Origin: Candidatus Parcubacteria bacterium
GTDB lineage: Bacteria > Patescibacteriota > Minisyncoccia > JAHIHE01 > JAGLIN01
Assembly: GCA_023140775.1 (NCBI GenBank)
Contig: JAGLLA010000014.1
Span: 1-41,387 of the forward strand
Direction: 5' to 3'
Length of the DNA stretch: 41,387 bases
Below, in pieces: positions 41,101 to 41,387 of the stretch (its first letter is position 1; the number at the start of each line of letters is the position of its first letter). A model generated the notes under the pieces. It ran no database searches. It saw only the letters and a list, made by a program, of their open reading frames with translations, and had not been told where the DNA came from. A program made the translations under genes and the position numbers.

Positions 41101-41387
41101 CTACCATCGATAATTTTGAAAAATCCATTCTTCTAGTTTCTCCGTTTGAAAAAAACGATCATTAGCATTCAAGACAACTGTGATAATTTTTCGATTTTTT
41201 TCAGGATCATTTAAGATTAAAACTAAGCACTCACCCGCCTTTTCTGTAAATCCTGTTTTTCCACCAATAATATTTTCTACCTTTCCAAGCAATAAGTTAG
41301 TATTTTTTACACTATGCTGCAGCTTTCCATCGGAAGACCTTACAACCGTATTTTTCATTCTAGAATATTCCCAAATAAAAGGAACTT
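41101..41387 (-). CDS. D-alanyl-D-alanine carboxypeptidase (S11 family), C-terminal part
   Basis: The frame is open at the right edge, so only the last 95 codons are visible. They contain the KTG active-site motif in IIGGKTGFTEKAGECLVLIL, preceded by NTNLLLGKVENI and followed by KIITVVLNANDRFFQTEKLEEW, the usual S11 C-terminal catalytic segment. The SxxK and SxN motifs lie outside the window. The enzyme trims peptidoglycan stem peptides outside the membrane. The frame ends soon after the catalytic domain, so the C-terminal amphipathic anchor of DacA is absent. An internal ATG at 41358 is not the start. Confidence 0.9.
   Translation of the reverse strand, partial: VPFIWEYSRMKNTVVRSSDGKLQHSVKNTNLLLGKVENIIGGKTGFTEKAGECLVLILNDPEKNRKIITVVLNANDRFFQTEKLEEWIFQNYRW

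Overview
The window is AT-rich bacterial chromosome carrying mostly housekeeping genes: nucleoid protein HU, RNase Y, DnaK/GrpE/HrcA, CysRS, IleRS, DnaB, RecR, RecO, SmpB with tmRNA, IF3, and ribosomal proteins L21, L35 and L20. Between them lie unusually long intergenic stretches with small cysteine-rich or zinc-ribbon genes, apparent small RNAs and several palindromic repeat families. UGA is a normal stop here (it ends ileS, recO and both the family-2 and complete family-4 glycosyltransferases), so the UGA=Gly codes are excluded. Gene content, low GC and the surface-protein style suggest a Patescibacteria/CPR-like (for example Parcubacteria-type) genome. That placement is inference; no 16S rRNA is present. 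No CRISPR array, transposase, integrase or ordinary tRNA was found.

Layout. 1-3.2 kb (minus): partial glycosyltransferase, HU, and an rny-ymdB pair. 3.6-9.7 kb (minus): a MacAB-type export system (long HlyD-like adaptor, one ATPase, two MacB-like permeases, a 52-aa ORF), interrupted by a plus-strand cysteine-rich gene with an in-frame TGA. 10-11.6 kb: superoxide reductase and small unknown genes. 11.9-16.15 kb (minus): CIRCE-controlled heat-shock cluster hrcA, grpE, a 55-aa Cys-rich protein, an attenuator-like leader, dnaK; no dnaJ. 16.2-21.9 kb (plus): corA, a 1060-aa membrane-anchored surface protein with about twelve Cys-pair repeats, and a sensor histidine kinase directly behind it. 22-25.9 kb (plus): cysS, dnaB, recR. 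26-31.9 kb (mostly minus): rplU, a WecA/TagO-type transferase, a GT2 glycosyltransferase, recO, and at least two apparent small-RNA loci. 31.9-35.8 kb (minus): ileS with an embedded histidine-phosphatase domain and three repeat-derived inserts. 36-41.4 kb: zinc-ribbon gene, GT4 glycosyltransferase, smpB-ssrA, infC-rpmI-rplT, an unknown gene, and a partial D-Ala-D-Ala carboxypeptidase.

How it fits together. smpB and ssrA form an adjacent trans-translation module. infC-rpmI-rplT is the usual translation operon, and IF3 appears to start at a rare AUA codon. The adaptor, ATPase and permeases should form one efflux complex. TagO-like, GT2 and GT4 enzymes and the S11 carboxypeptidase belong to envelope synthesis. 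The strongest candidates for undescribed biology are the IleRS with inserted phosphatase, the repeat-bearing surface protein paired with a histidine kinase lacking a nearby response regulator, the leader-peptide/terminator arrangement before dnaK, the Cys-rich gene with an in-frame UGA, and three promoter-plus-terminator small-RNA loci near 22.0, 27.0 and 31.3 kb.
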